This document shows, one piece after another, positions 44,358 to 52,398 of a stretch of 64,000 bases of DNA. The first letter of the stretch is position 1. Every line of letters starts with the position of its first letter. A model generated the notes under the pieces. That model made no database searches. It was given only the letters and a program-made list of their open reading frames with translations, and was not told where the DNA came from. Location of the stretch: NCBI RefSeq assembly GCF_015207655.1, contig NZ_JADEWN010000003.1, positions 62,001 to 126,000 of the forward strand, read 5' to 3'. Origin of the DNA: Gloeocapsopsis crepidinum LEGE 06123 (GTDB lineage Bacteria; Cyanobacteriota; Cyanobacteriia; Cyanobacteriales; Chroococcidiopsidaceae). Position numbers and translations under genes: made by a program.

Positions 44358-45515
44358 GTGCTAATTGGATTATTTGACGGCTTGTTTAATGGCATTAGTA
44401 TTGGTGCTGTATTGTTGATTGCAGCGCTAGGGCTAGCGATTGTGTTTGGGCTAATGGGCGTGATTAATTTGGCGCATGGTGAATTGATGATGCTTGGTGC
44501 CTACACTACGTTCGTCGTGCAGAATGCTTTTAGACAATTTGGCGAACCTTTTTTTGAGATTTATATCTTTTTCGCCTTAATTGCCGCATTCTTTGTAACG
44601 GCGGGGGTGGGATTAATTCTCGAACGAGGAGTGATTCGCTATCTTTACGGGCGTCCTTTAGAAACCTTGCTTGCTACTTGGGGCGTCAGTTTAATTTTGC
44701 AGCAGTTTGTACGTAGTGTAAATTGGGTTTTGGTCATTGGTTTAGCAGTATTTTGTGTCTTGTTTTTTGGTGGTTTATGGATTTTAAATCACCGTCAAAA
44801 CCGCGCTTTTCATAAATGGGCGATCGCTGCATTATTACCGCTATCGTTAGGAATTGCGATCGCCGTTGGTAGATTTTTAGCCGATACATATCAGCTAGCA
44901 GTGACTAGACCTTGGTTTGGCGCACAAAACGTCGATGTTTCTGCACCAACTTGGCTGCGTGGCGGTTTACCGTTGGGTAACTTCCAATTACCTTATGCAC
45001 GACTGTTCATCATTGCATTAACAATCGTCTGCGTTGCTGGACTTTACTACTTTTTACAGCGATCGCCCTGGGGATTACGTATTCGCGCTGTTACTCAAAA
45101 TCGCAGCATGAGTTCGTGTTTAGGAATTCCCACCCAAAAAGTCGATGCCCTCACTTTTGCCTTAGGTTCGGGTCTAGCTGGTGTTGCGGGGTGTGCAATT
45201 AGCTATCTCGGTTCGGTAGGGCCAAATACTGGGCAAAACTACATTGTTGATACCTTTATGGTTGTTGTTGTTGGTGGTGTCGGTAAGTTAGTAGGTACAA
45301 TTGTTGCTGCATTGGCAATTGGTACTGTGAACTATCTCGTCGGTTCAGGTACGCTGGCAATTTTATTTACCCCCATTCAGCCACTTGCTGATTTCTTTAC
45401 CTTCTTTGCAACCACAAGTATGGCAAAGGTGATGGTCTTTGCTTTAATTATTGCCTTTTTACAAGTGCGTCCTGGCGGTATATTCCCTCAGAAAGGACGT
45501 ACTGTTGATGCGTGA
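44358..45515 (+). CDS. urtB: Urea ABC transporter permease UrtB
   Basis: A LIV-H-type inner-membrane permease of the urea transporter, 385 residues. It starts LIGLFDGLFNGISIGAVLLI. GLMGVINLAHGELMMLGAYT is the conserved branched-chain-type permease segment, and GLRIRAVTQNRSMSSCLGI is the coupling loop that contacts the ATPase. YIVDTFMVVVVGGVGKLVGT follows. About eight to ten helices are predicted. GTG start at 44358 with AGGAGG nine bases upstream. It lies between urtA and urtC in the usual order. The gap to urtC holds a heptamer repeat. Confidence 0.94.
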   Translation: MLIGLFDGLFNGISIGAVLLIAALGLAIVFGLMGVINLAHGELMMLGAYTTFVVQNAFRQFGEPFFEIYIFFALIAAFFVTAGVGLILERGVIRYLYGRPLETLLATWGVSLILQQFVRSVNWVLVIGLAVFCVLFFGGLWILNHRQNRAFHKWAIAALLPLSLGIAIAVGRFLADTYQLAVTRPWFGAQNVDVSAPTWLRGGLPLGNFQLPYARLFIIALTIVCVAGLYYFLQRSPWGLRIRAVTQNRSMSSCLGIPTQKVDALTFALGSGLAGVAGCAISYLGSVGPNTGQNYIVDTFMVVVVGGVGKLVGTIVAALAIGTVNYLVGSGTLAILFTPIQPLADFFTFFATTSMAKVMVFALIIAFLQVRPGGIFPQKGRTVDA

Positions 45516-45519
45516 AGAA

Positions 45520-45547
45520 GGGGCGAGGAGTGAGGAGTGAGGGGAAG
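45520..45547. repeat. Heptamer repeat between urtB and urtC
   Basis: Units GGGGCGA, GGAGTGA, GGAGTGA, GGGGAAG on the plus strand, the same family as the putA insertion. It is G-rich in the operon mRNA, starting five bases after the urtB stop. Confidence 0.7.
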
Positions 45548-45577
45548 AGGAAATAAGGAAATTAAGGAGAGGTAGCA

Positions 45578-46732
45578 GTGGATGCAGTTTCGCGCATTGG
45601 GGCTAGAGGTAAGCGACAGGCATTTTGGATAGAAGCAGCAATTGTAGGCGCGATCGCATTGTTTTTAATCATTGTGATGCCTGTGGTATTGAGTAACTTT
45701 CGTCTTAACTTACTGGGGCGATTTTTATCATTAGCAATTGTTGCTTTAGGAATTGATTTAATCTGGGGATACACTGGCTTATTAAGCTTAGGACACGGCA
45801 TTTTTTTTGCATTAGGTGGGTATGCGATCTCCATGCATATCAAACTCGAAGATGCTGATGGTGGATTGCCAGACTTTATGAGTTTATATGGCGGTACTGA
45901 ATTACCCTGGTTCTGGGAACCTTTTTATTCTTTCCCCTTTGCAACTTTTGCTGTTGTAACTATTCCAGCACTTCTGGCTGGAGTTCTTGGGTATTTAGTC
46001 TTCCGCAATCGCATCAAAGGCGTCTATTTTTCTATCCTTACCCAAGCAGCAACCATTGTCTTTTTTAACTTTTTCAATGGACAACAGAAGTTATTTAACG
46101 GAACTAATGGTTTAACGAATTTCCAAACACTATTAGGCGCATCAGTTAACACTCAATCTACCCAGTTTGTTTTTTATAGCCTGACAATTATCCTACTCGT
46201 TGGTGCTTATGCCCTTTGTCGTTGGTTAACAAGCGGACGCTTTGGACGCTTACTCATGGCAATTCGCGATGATGAAAGTCGCGTACGGTTTTCGGGTTAC
46301 AATCCCACAGAATTTAAAGTACTTGTTTTCGCCGTTTCTGGTGCACTAGCAGGTATCGCTGGAGCAATGTACACTCTTCAAAGTGGTTCTGTTTCGCCTA
46401 GATTAATGGATGTTGCTTTCTCAATTGAAATGGTAATTTGGGTAGCAATTGGTGGCAGAGGAACACTTGTTGGTGCAATTTTAGGTGCACTATTAGTAAA
46501 CTATGCTCGTAGTTTCTTAAGCGAACAATTTGCTGAAATTTGGTTATTTTTCCAAGGTGCACTCTTTTTAATCGTTGTTACAGTTCTACCAGATGGAATT
46601 GTTGGTTGGCTAAAAAGTCAAGGAATTCAAAGCTTAAGAGGTCGCAAACAAGCTTTCACCTATCCCAGCTTAGAAGAAGATCCAGAAATCCAACAAGAAC
46701 GACAAGAACTAGAAACAAAAAGTAGCGAATAA
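45578..46732 (+). CDS. urtC: Urea ABC transporter permease UrtC
   Basis: The second (LIV-M-type) permease of the urea transporter, 384 residues. LGIDLIWGYTGLLSLGHGIF is the hallmark motif, followed by GGYAISMHIKLEDADG. The coupling loop is MAIRDDESRVRFSGYNPTEF, with AIGGRGTLVGAILGALLVNY near the C-terminus. GTG start at 45578 behind AGGAGAGG. The C-terminal tail (about 350-384) is charged with Glu and Arg. Together with UrtB it forms the membrane channel driven by UrtD and UrtE. Confidence 0.94.
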   Translation: MDAVSRIGARGKRQAFWIEAAIVGAIALFLIIVMPVVLSNFRLNLLGRFLSLAIVALGIDLIWGYTGLLSLGHGIFFALGGYAISMHIKLEDADGGLPDFMSLYGGTELPWFWEPFYSFPFATFAVVTIPALLAGVLGYLVFRNRIKGVYFSILTQAATIVFFNFFNGQQKLFNGTNGLTNFQTLLGASVNTQSTQFVFYSLTIILLVGAYALCRWLTSGRFGRLLMAIRDDESRVRFSGYNPTEFKVLVFAVSGALAGIAGAMYTLQSGSVSPRLMDVAFSIEMVIWVAIGGRGTLVGAILGALLVNYARSFLSEQFAEIWLFFQGALFLIVVTVLPDGIVGWLKSQGIQSLRGRKQAFTYPSLEEDPEIQQERQELETKSSE

Positions 46733-46846
46733 ATAGCAAAGTTTATACCCGCAAAACCTCTTTTCTCTTTATCTATGTGCCGCTGTGGTTCGTCTATATC
46801 TATATAAATAACAAAGAAATACCAAAATAATCAGCAGAAATATACT

Positions 46847-47641
46847 ATGCAAAAAATCTTAGAAATTGAAGATGTAACAGTAAGCTTTGATGGTTTTAAA
46901 GCATTAAACGATCTTAATTTTAACTTAGATGTCGGCGAACTGCGAGTTCTTATCGGTCCAAACGGAGCCGGAAAAACGACATTTTTAGACGTGATTACGG
47001 GTAAAACTAAACCAACAAAAGGAAGAGTTTTATTCAAAGGACGTAACTTGCGATCGCTCAGCGAACATCAAATTGCTAGACTTGGAATTGGTCGTAAGTT
47101 TCAAACTCCGCGTGTTTATCTCAATTTAACGCCAAGAGAAAATCTCGAACTTACTAGCAACCGCAAAAAAAATGTTTGGTCAACTTTAGTTGGTAAACCA
47201 AAAAATGCTGAACGTAACTCAGTAGCAGGTTTACTCGAAACAATTGGTTTAAGTTCCCGCGCTGATATTCCCGCTGGTTTACTTTCACATGGCGAAAAAC
47301 AGCGTTTAGAAATTGGGATGTTAGTTGCGCAATCACCCGATTTACTCCTTGTAGATGAACCTGTTGCAGGATTAACAGATGAAGAAACTGAAAATATTGG
47401 CGATTTATTACTCGCTTTAGCCGAAAGTCATTCGATTTTGGTGATTGAACATGATATGGAATTCGTTCGCCAAATTGCACGAAAAGTCACTGTTCTGCAT
47501 CAAGGTTCAGTACTGTGTGAAGGAAACATCGATCAAGTTCAAAACGATCCTAAAGTTATTGAAGTGTATTTAGGACAGCCGATGGATGACTCAGATACAG
47601 CACACTCACTCGAACTCGAAGCTTCAGGATCAGAACTGTAA
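46847..47641 (+). CDS. urtD: Urea ABC transporter ATP-binding protein UrtD
   Basis: The LivG-type ATPase of the urea transporter, 264 residues. Walker A is GPNGAGKTT at about 37-45, the ABC signature reads LSHGEKQRLEIG, and Walker B is LLLVDEPVAG. LTDEETENIGDLL after Walker B is typical of the LivG branch. The shortened tail lacks the long C-terminal extension seen in some LivG proteins. The 114-base gap from urtC contains a CT-rich stretch resembling the dispersed repeat at 25796. AGAAAT precedes the ATG and gives a weak ribosome site. Confidence 0.94.
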   Translation: MQKILEIEDVTVSFDGFKALNDLNFNLDVGELRVLIGPNGAGKTTFLDVITGKTKPTKGRVLFKGRNLRSLSEHQIARLGIGRKFQTPRVYLNLTPRENLELTSNRKKNVWSTLVGKPKNAERNSVAGLLETIGLSSRADIPAGLLSHGEKQRLEIGMLVAQSPDLLLVDEPVAGLTDEETENIGDLLLALAESHSILVIEHDMEFVRQIARKVTVLHQGSVLCEGNIDQVQNDPKVIEVYLGQPMDDSDTAHSLELEASGSEL

Positions 47642-47668
47642 TTTAACGCATTCAACAAAATAGCAAAT

Positions 47669-48424
47669 ATGAGTTACACCCGTGATGCGATCGCCCCAGA
47701 TGCAACTGCAGTTAGTCAAGACAAAACGCTGCAAGTCTCTGACCTTAATGTTTACTATGGCGAAAGTCATATCCTCCGCAATGTCGATTTAAGCGTTCCT
47801 GCAGGGCAAATGGTGTGTCTCATTGGACGCAATGGTGTTGGCAAAACGACACTACTCAAATCTATTATGGGATTAATTCGTCCCCGTAGCGGTGCGATCG
47901 CCTTTGACGGTGCAGTGATTAACTCAAAAACTCCCGATCAACGTGCCAAATTAGGAATTGGTTATGTTCCCCAAGGAAGAGAAATTATCCCTCGCTTAAC
48001 TGTAAAAGAAAATCTACTCCTCGGACTCGAAGCACGACGTAATAGCAAACATAGTAAGGAAATTGCTGCAGAAATTTTTGAATTATTTCCCGTATTGAAA
48101 ACAATGCTATCGCGCATGGGCGGTGACTTGAGTGGCGGACAACAACAACAACTTGCGATCGCGCGGGCGTTAATGGGACAACCACGATTACTTGTCTTAG
48201 ATGAACCCACTGAAGGTATTCAACCATCAATCATATTAGAGATCGAAGCAGCTGTGCGGCGAATTATTGCTACTACAGGAATTTCAGTTTTATTGGTTGA
48301 ACAACATCTTCATTTTGTACGCCAAGCAGATTACTACTATGCAATGCAAAAAGGCGGTATTGTTGCTTCCGGAAGTACGAGCGAACTAAGTCAAGATGTG
48401 ATTCAAAGATTTTTAGCTGTCTGA
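47669..48424 (+). CDS. urtE: Urea ABC transporter ATP-binding protein UrtE
   Basis: The LivF-type ATPase of the urea transporter, 251 residues. Walker A is GRNGVGKTT at about 53-61, the signature is LSGGQQQQLAIAR, and Walker B is LLVLDEPTEGIQ, followed by the LivF-type PSIILEIE. The first 20 or so residues are an extra leader before the core starts at LQVSDLNVYYGE, so an internal start is conceivable but no better one is seen. It closes urtABCDE. No urease genes are in the window. Confidence 0.94.
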   Translation: MSYTRDAIAPDATAVSQDKTLQVSDLNVYYGESHILRNVDLSVPAGQMVCLIGRNGVGKTTLLKSIMGLIRPRSGAIAFDGAVINSKTPDQRAKLGIGYVPQGREIIPRLTVKENLLLGLEARRNSKHSKEIAAEIFELFPVLKTMLSRMGGDLSGGQQQQLAIARALMGQPRLLVLDEPTEGIQPSIILEIEAAVRRIIATTGISVLLVEQHLHFVRQADYYYAMQKGGIVASGSTSELSQDVIQRFLAV

Positions 48425-48963
48425 ATTTTATTCATTAGCATCAGTTAGTCAAATCTAATCCAAGTAGTTTGATTAGATAAATTAAACTCTAGCTTTTTGT
48501 TTGCTTGGTGCGATCGCTCAACAAAAAATCCTGGAATGGCTTTATCCAAGTAGCTAGAAGTAGGGTAACACCCAGTAGCTCAAGTATAAAACTTCCAGGA
48601 TACGAATATGCGTTGCGATTTGTTTTTCCTGCTATTAGCTATATTAGTTGTTTACGAACAAATCAACTTCTAACTAAAGAATAATTTTATAATAAAGTCT
48701 TTATGTAGTCCCGATCGCATTAAATGCGTACTATTTAAAGCTCTTCAAAGCAACAACAGAAACTATTACGCTCTAAATCCAGAATAAATTTCTGTTTTAT
48801 TATTTTGCAATTATTTGTATTCTCAGACACAGATATTTATTAAATAGATATTTAACTATAGTGATACTTGCCAAAAACAAATTATTGAACTAAGGAAAGA
48901 TTAACAACGCTTGCTAAAGCAGCATCATTCAAGGTATAGCACTGTATAGGAATAAATTAAATA
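48425..48963. other. Long intergenic region after urtE
   Basis: About 540 AT-rich bases. An 8-bp inverted repeat ATCTAATC / GATTAGAT (48453-48460 and 48471-48478) soon after urtE might be its terminator, though it lacks a T-run. A 21-codon frame at 48608-48673 encodes a hydrophobic peptide but has no convincing ribosome site. Nothing else was recognised. Confidence 0.4.
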
Positions 48964-49146
48964 ATGTCACTGTTAGACTACTTAGTTGTCATTACAATAT
49001 TGTTGACTTTATTTCCTTTAGCAATAACCAAAATGAAATCTGCATTGGTGCAGGAAGACATTAAAACTTTTTCTGTGTGGGTTTTTGTCACTTGTTTTCT
49101 TGCAGGCTTACCGTTTATGGTCATGACTCTGGCAACGGCAACCTAA
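48964..49146 (+). CDS. Small two-helix membrane protein, unknown
   Basis: A 60-residue frame predicted to form two transmembrane helices (about 4-22 and 38-58) joined by a short charged loop, KMKSALVQEDIKTF. I do not recognise it. The layout resembles small accessory subunits of photosynthetic or respiratory complexes, but no family match can be claimed. The ribosome site is weak: AGGA about 16 bases before the ATG. Its hydrophobic pattern and isolated position favour a real gene over chance. Confidence 0.5.
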   Translation: MSLLDYLVVITILLTLFPLAITKMKSALVQEDIKTFSVWVFVTCFLAGLPFMVMTLATAT

Positions 49147-49234
49147 AAAATTACGCATACTTATCAAGATATCACTCAATCCAATGCTGCTAAGTGGGTA
49201 AGATAGAAAAGTACTGACCCCTGAAGTAGCACAA

Positions 49235-50506
49235 ATGACTTCCACTGTCTTGCTCCCACGGTTAAACGCTCCGACTTTGCATCGATTGCCCAACGGTCTG
49301 ACGATCGTAGCAGAGCAAATGCCGATAGAAGCCGTCAATCTCAGCTTGTGGGTCAATGTTGGTTCTGCGGTAGAATCAGATGCAATCAATGGTATGGCTC
49401 ATTTCTTAGAGCACATGGTATTTAAAGGCACACAACGCTTGTGCAGTGGTGAATTTGAGCGACTGATCGAAGAAAGGGGTGCGGTCACAAATGCGGCAAC
49501 AAGCCAAGACTATACTCATTATTACATCACAACAGCACCAAAAGATTTTGCTCAGTTAGCACCCCTACAAATTGACGTTGTTCAAAATTGTATGATTCCT
49601 GACGATGGCTTTGAGAGAGAACGATTAGTTGTTCTTGAGGAAATTCGTCGTTCTGATGATAATCCTCGCCGTCGGACGTTTCAACGTGCTATGCAAACAG
49701 CATTTGAGTGCTTACCATATCGCCGTCCTGTCATTGGTTCAGCAGAAGTTATTTCTCAGCTAACACCCCAGCAGATGCGCGACTTTCATCAGACATGGTA
49801 TCAACCACGCTCAATGACAGCTGTTGCAGTCGGTAATTTACCTGTAGAAGAACTGATTGAAGTGGTTAGTGATAGTGTCCAAACAAACCTGTCACATACA
49901 CCTCAAGAATATAGCCCTACAACTACTTCCGAGTCACCCTTTAAAGAAATTGTCCGCCGAGAATATGTAGATGAAAGTTTACAACAAGCACGCTTAGTCG
50001 TGGTGTGGCGAGTTCCAGGTTTGATCCAAATGGAGCAAACTTATGCTCTGGATGTACTAGCGGCAATTTTAGGACACGGTCGCACTTCACGGCTAGTGCG
50101 CGAACTCAGAGAAGAAAAAGGCTTAGTTTCTCATATATCTGTCAGTAACATGACACAGCAACTTCAGGGAACCTTTTATATCTCTGCGGCATTACCTGTT
50201 GAAAATATTCCTGTTGTGGAAGCAGCGATCGCCCAACATATCCAAACAATCCAAACTCAACCTGTCCAAGAATCAGAAATTGCCCGGATTCGTACTCAGG
50301 TGGCAAATCGCTTTATTTTTGGCAACGAAACTCCTAGCGATCGCGCTAGTCTCTATGGCTACTATCACTCAATGGTTGGCGATTTAGAGCCTGCTTTTGA
50401 GTATCCAACTAAAATTCAAAGAGTAGATGCTACTGATATACTCGCCGCAGCGCAACAGCATCTATCGGCAAATGCTTATGGAGTTGTTATTCACAAACCA
50501 GCATGA
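49235..50506 (+). CDS. M16 family zinc peptidase
   Basis: A 423-residue member of the insulinase/processing-peptidase family. The inverted zinc motif is HFLEH (His56, Glu59, His60), followed by MVFKGT. The third ligand is probably a Glu in LEEIRRSDDNPRRR. The C-terminal half carries the inactive partner domain with LDVLAAILGHGRTSRLVREL and REEKGLVS, the usual M16 signature. No signal peptide is present. Bacterial homologues degrade peptides; plastid relatives process or degrade transit peptides. The target here is unknown. The stop overlaps the next start as ATGA. Confidence 0.92.
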   Translation: MTSTVLLPRLNAPTLHRLPNGLTIVAEQMPIEAVNLSLWVNVGSAVESDAINGMAHFLEHMVFKGTQRLCSGEFERLIEERGAVTNAATSQDYTHYYITTAPKDFAQLAPLQIDVVQNCMIPDDGFERERLVVLEEIRRSDDNPRRRTFQRAMQTAFECLPYRRPVIGSAEVISQLTPQQMRDFHQTWYQPRSMTAVAVGNLPVEELIEVVSDSVQTNLSHTPQEYSPTTTSESPFKEIVRREYVDESLQQARLVVVWRVPGLIQMEQTYALDVLAAILGHGRTSRLVRELREEKGLVSHISVSNMTQQLQGTFYISAALPVENIPVVEAAIAQHIQTIQTQPVQESEIARIRTQVANRFIFGNETPSDRASLYGYYHSMVGDLEPAFEYPTKIQRVDATDILAAAQQHLSANAYGVVIHKPA

Positions 50507-51378
50507 ATTGGTCAGAAATTGCCCAGAATATAAGTAGAGTAACGGGAAAGGCATTCCTTGTCAATCAAACACGCTCAGTAAGTGGTGGCTGTATCAACCA
50601 AGGTTATGCCATTAGTAGCAATACTGATACTTACTTTGTCAAGCTCAATTCCCCTTCCCAAGTTGCCATGTTCGAGGCAGAAGCTCTAGGATTGCAACAA
50701 ATGCTTGCAACTAATACTATTCGAGTGCCTCAACCGATTTGTTGGGGAGTTGTAGGAAGTTCGTGTTATCTCGTTTTAGAGTGGATTGATCTTGGTCGAG
50801 GTAATGAATTAATCTGGGAAGAAATGGGGCGACAGCTTGCAAAGATGCATAAAACACAGCAGTTGTCAAAAAAGGCTGCCTTTGGTTGGAACATCAATAA
50901 CACCATCGGTTCAACACCCCAAATCAATGATTGGACAGCAGACTGGGCAGAGTTTTTTGCGAAACACCGTTTAGGATATCAGTTCAAATTAGCAAATCGA
51001 CGCGGCGGACATTTCCCACAGCAGCAAGCATTGTTAGCCGCTGTTCCAGAGTTATTAACGCATCAACCACAACCGTCTTTAGTTCACGGAGATTTGTGGG
51101 GAGGTAATGCAGCATGTACAACCACAGGAGAACCGATTATATTTGATCCTGCGACTTATGTAGGCGATCGCGAAGTTGATATTGCCATGACAGAGTTGTT
51201 TGGTGGTTTCCCTGCTGCTTTTTATCAAGGCTACAATACAGTTTTTCCTTTAGAAAAAGGTTATGAAAAACGTAAAACTTTGTACAATCTCTACCACATC
51301 TTGAATCATTACAATCTCTTCGGGGGTAGCTACAGTGCACAGGCTAACCGCATGATTGCTCAAATTTTAAGCAGCTAA
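50503..51378 (+). CDS. Fructosamine/ketosamine-3-kinase family protein
   Basis: A 291-residue kinase of the FN3K family, which phosphorylates fructosamine or ribulosamine adducts so that glycated proteins can be repaired. SVSGGCINQGYAI is the family nucleotide-binding segment, with the Lys in YFVKLNSPSQ. LVHGDLWGGNAACTTTGEP gives the catalytic HGDLWGGN loop, and IFDPATYVGDREVDIAMTEL the metal-binding Asp. The length is standard. The four-base overlap with the M16 peptidase suggests coupled translation, and both could serve protein or peptide quality control, which is an inference. Confidence 0.92.
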   Translation: MNWSEIAQNISRVTGKAFLVNQTRSVSGGCINQGYAISSNTDTYFVKLNSPSQVAMFEAEALGLQQMLATNTIRVPQPICWGVVGSSCYLVLEWIDLGRGNELIWEEMGRQLAKMHKTQQLSKKAAFGWNINNTIGSTPQINDWTADWAEFFAKHRLGYQFKLANRRGGHFPQQQALLAAVPELLTHQPQPSLVHGDLWGGNAACTTTGEPIIFDPATYVGDREVDIAMTELFGGFPAAFYQGYNTVFPLEKGYEKRKTLYNLYHILNHYNLFGGSYSAQANRMIAQILSS

Positions 51379-51477
51379 GGTCAGAGTTTTGAGTGTTGAG
51401 TTGTCAATAAATATTTTTTCCTATCACCAATTACCCACGATAATCTGGTTATTTAACCAGAGACAATATAAGTACTT

Positions 51478-52374
51478 ATGCAAAAATCAGTATCCGTAAA
51501 CTGGGCAACAATTCAACATAAGCTAACTCCTTACCTGTTTTTGTTACCAGCTTTACTCATCTTGGGCTTGACTGTATTTTGGCCTGCACTTCAAGCATTT
51601 TATCTCAGCTTCACGCGCTACGAATATGATTTGACACAAGCACCACAATGGGTAGGTTGGGAGAACTTTCAGCGGTTGTGGACTGATGCTGTATTTTGGC
51701 AGACGCTAGGCAATACTGTACTTTATCTTGTGTGCGTTGTACCAGTGTTAGCGATCGCACCTTTAGCACTTGCTATTTTGGTCAATCAAAAACTCTGGGG
51801 AATGCACTGGTTTAGAGCAGCATATTACACCCCAGTTGTCATTTCAATGGTTGTTGCCGGAATTGCCTGGCGGTGGATTTATGAAGGTAATGGACTACTC
51901 AATCAGATCATTCGGCAAATTGGTTTATCAGAAAAAGGCATTCCGTGGTTAACAAGTCCTCAGTGGGCACTATTTAGCGTCATGGCGGTTACTGTCTGGA
52001 AAGGGCTAGGATACTACATGGTCATTTATCTAGCTGGGTTACAAGCAATTCCCGCAGACTTGTATGAAGCTGCTGCGATCGATGGTTCTGACGGTATTCG
52101 CAAACACTGGGATATCACAGTACCGTTAATGCGACCATATCTTGTTTTAGTCGCAGTTATTTCGGCAATCTCTGCAACGAAAGTGTTTGAAGAAGTTTAT
52201 ATTATGACGCAAGGTGGACCGCGCAATAGTTCAAAGACAATTGTTTATTATCTCTACGAGCAAGCTTTCCGTAACTTAGAAATGAGTTATGCTTGCACAA
52301 TTGGGTTAGTTCTGTTTTTAGGAATTTTAGTTCTATCCATATTGAATCTAAAGTTAACAAAACAGCGCATATAA
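51478..52374 (+). CDS. Carbohydrate ABC transporter permease (MalF/UgpA type)
   Basis: A 298-residue six-helix permease. The N-terminus is LTPYLFLLPALLILGLTVFW. YYTPVVISMVVAGIAWRWIY and YEAAAIDGSDGIRKHWDITV (EAA loop that contacts the ATPase) are typical of MalF/UgpA-type sugar permeases. TQGGPRNSSKTIVYYLYEQA is the conserved C-terminal motif. The second permease, binding protein and ATPase are not adjacent: the next gene is on the other strand. Components encoded elsewhere must complete the transporter. Substrate unknown. Confidence 0.9.
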   Translation: MQKSVSVNWATIQHKLTPYLFLLPALLILGLTVFWPALQAFYLSFTRYEYDLTQAPQWVGWENFQRLWTDAVFWQTLGNTVLYLVCVVPVLAIAPLALAILVNQKLWGMHWFRAAYYTPVVISMVVAGIAWRWIYEGNGLLNQIIRQIGLSEKGIPWLTSPQWALFSVMAVTVWKGLGYYMVIYLAGLQAIPADLYEAAAIDGSDGIRKHWDITVPLMRPYLVLVAVISAISATKVFEEVYIMTQGGPRNSSKTIVYYLYEQAFRNLEMSYACTIGLVLFLGILVLSILNLKLTKQRI

Positions 52375-52398
52375 AGTTGCTAATCGCTGTTAGTTACT

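Noticed and set aside
48608-48673. 21-residue hydrophobic peptide frame
   Set aside because: It looks like a small membrane subunit but has no ribosome site and matches no small photosystem or cytochrome subunit that I know.
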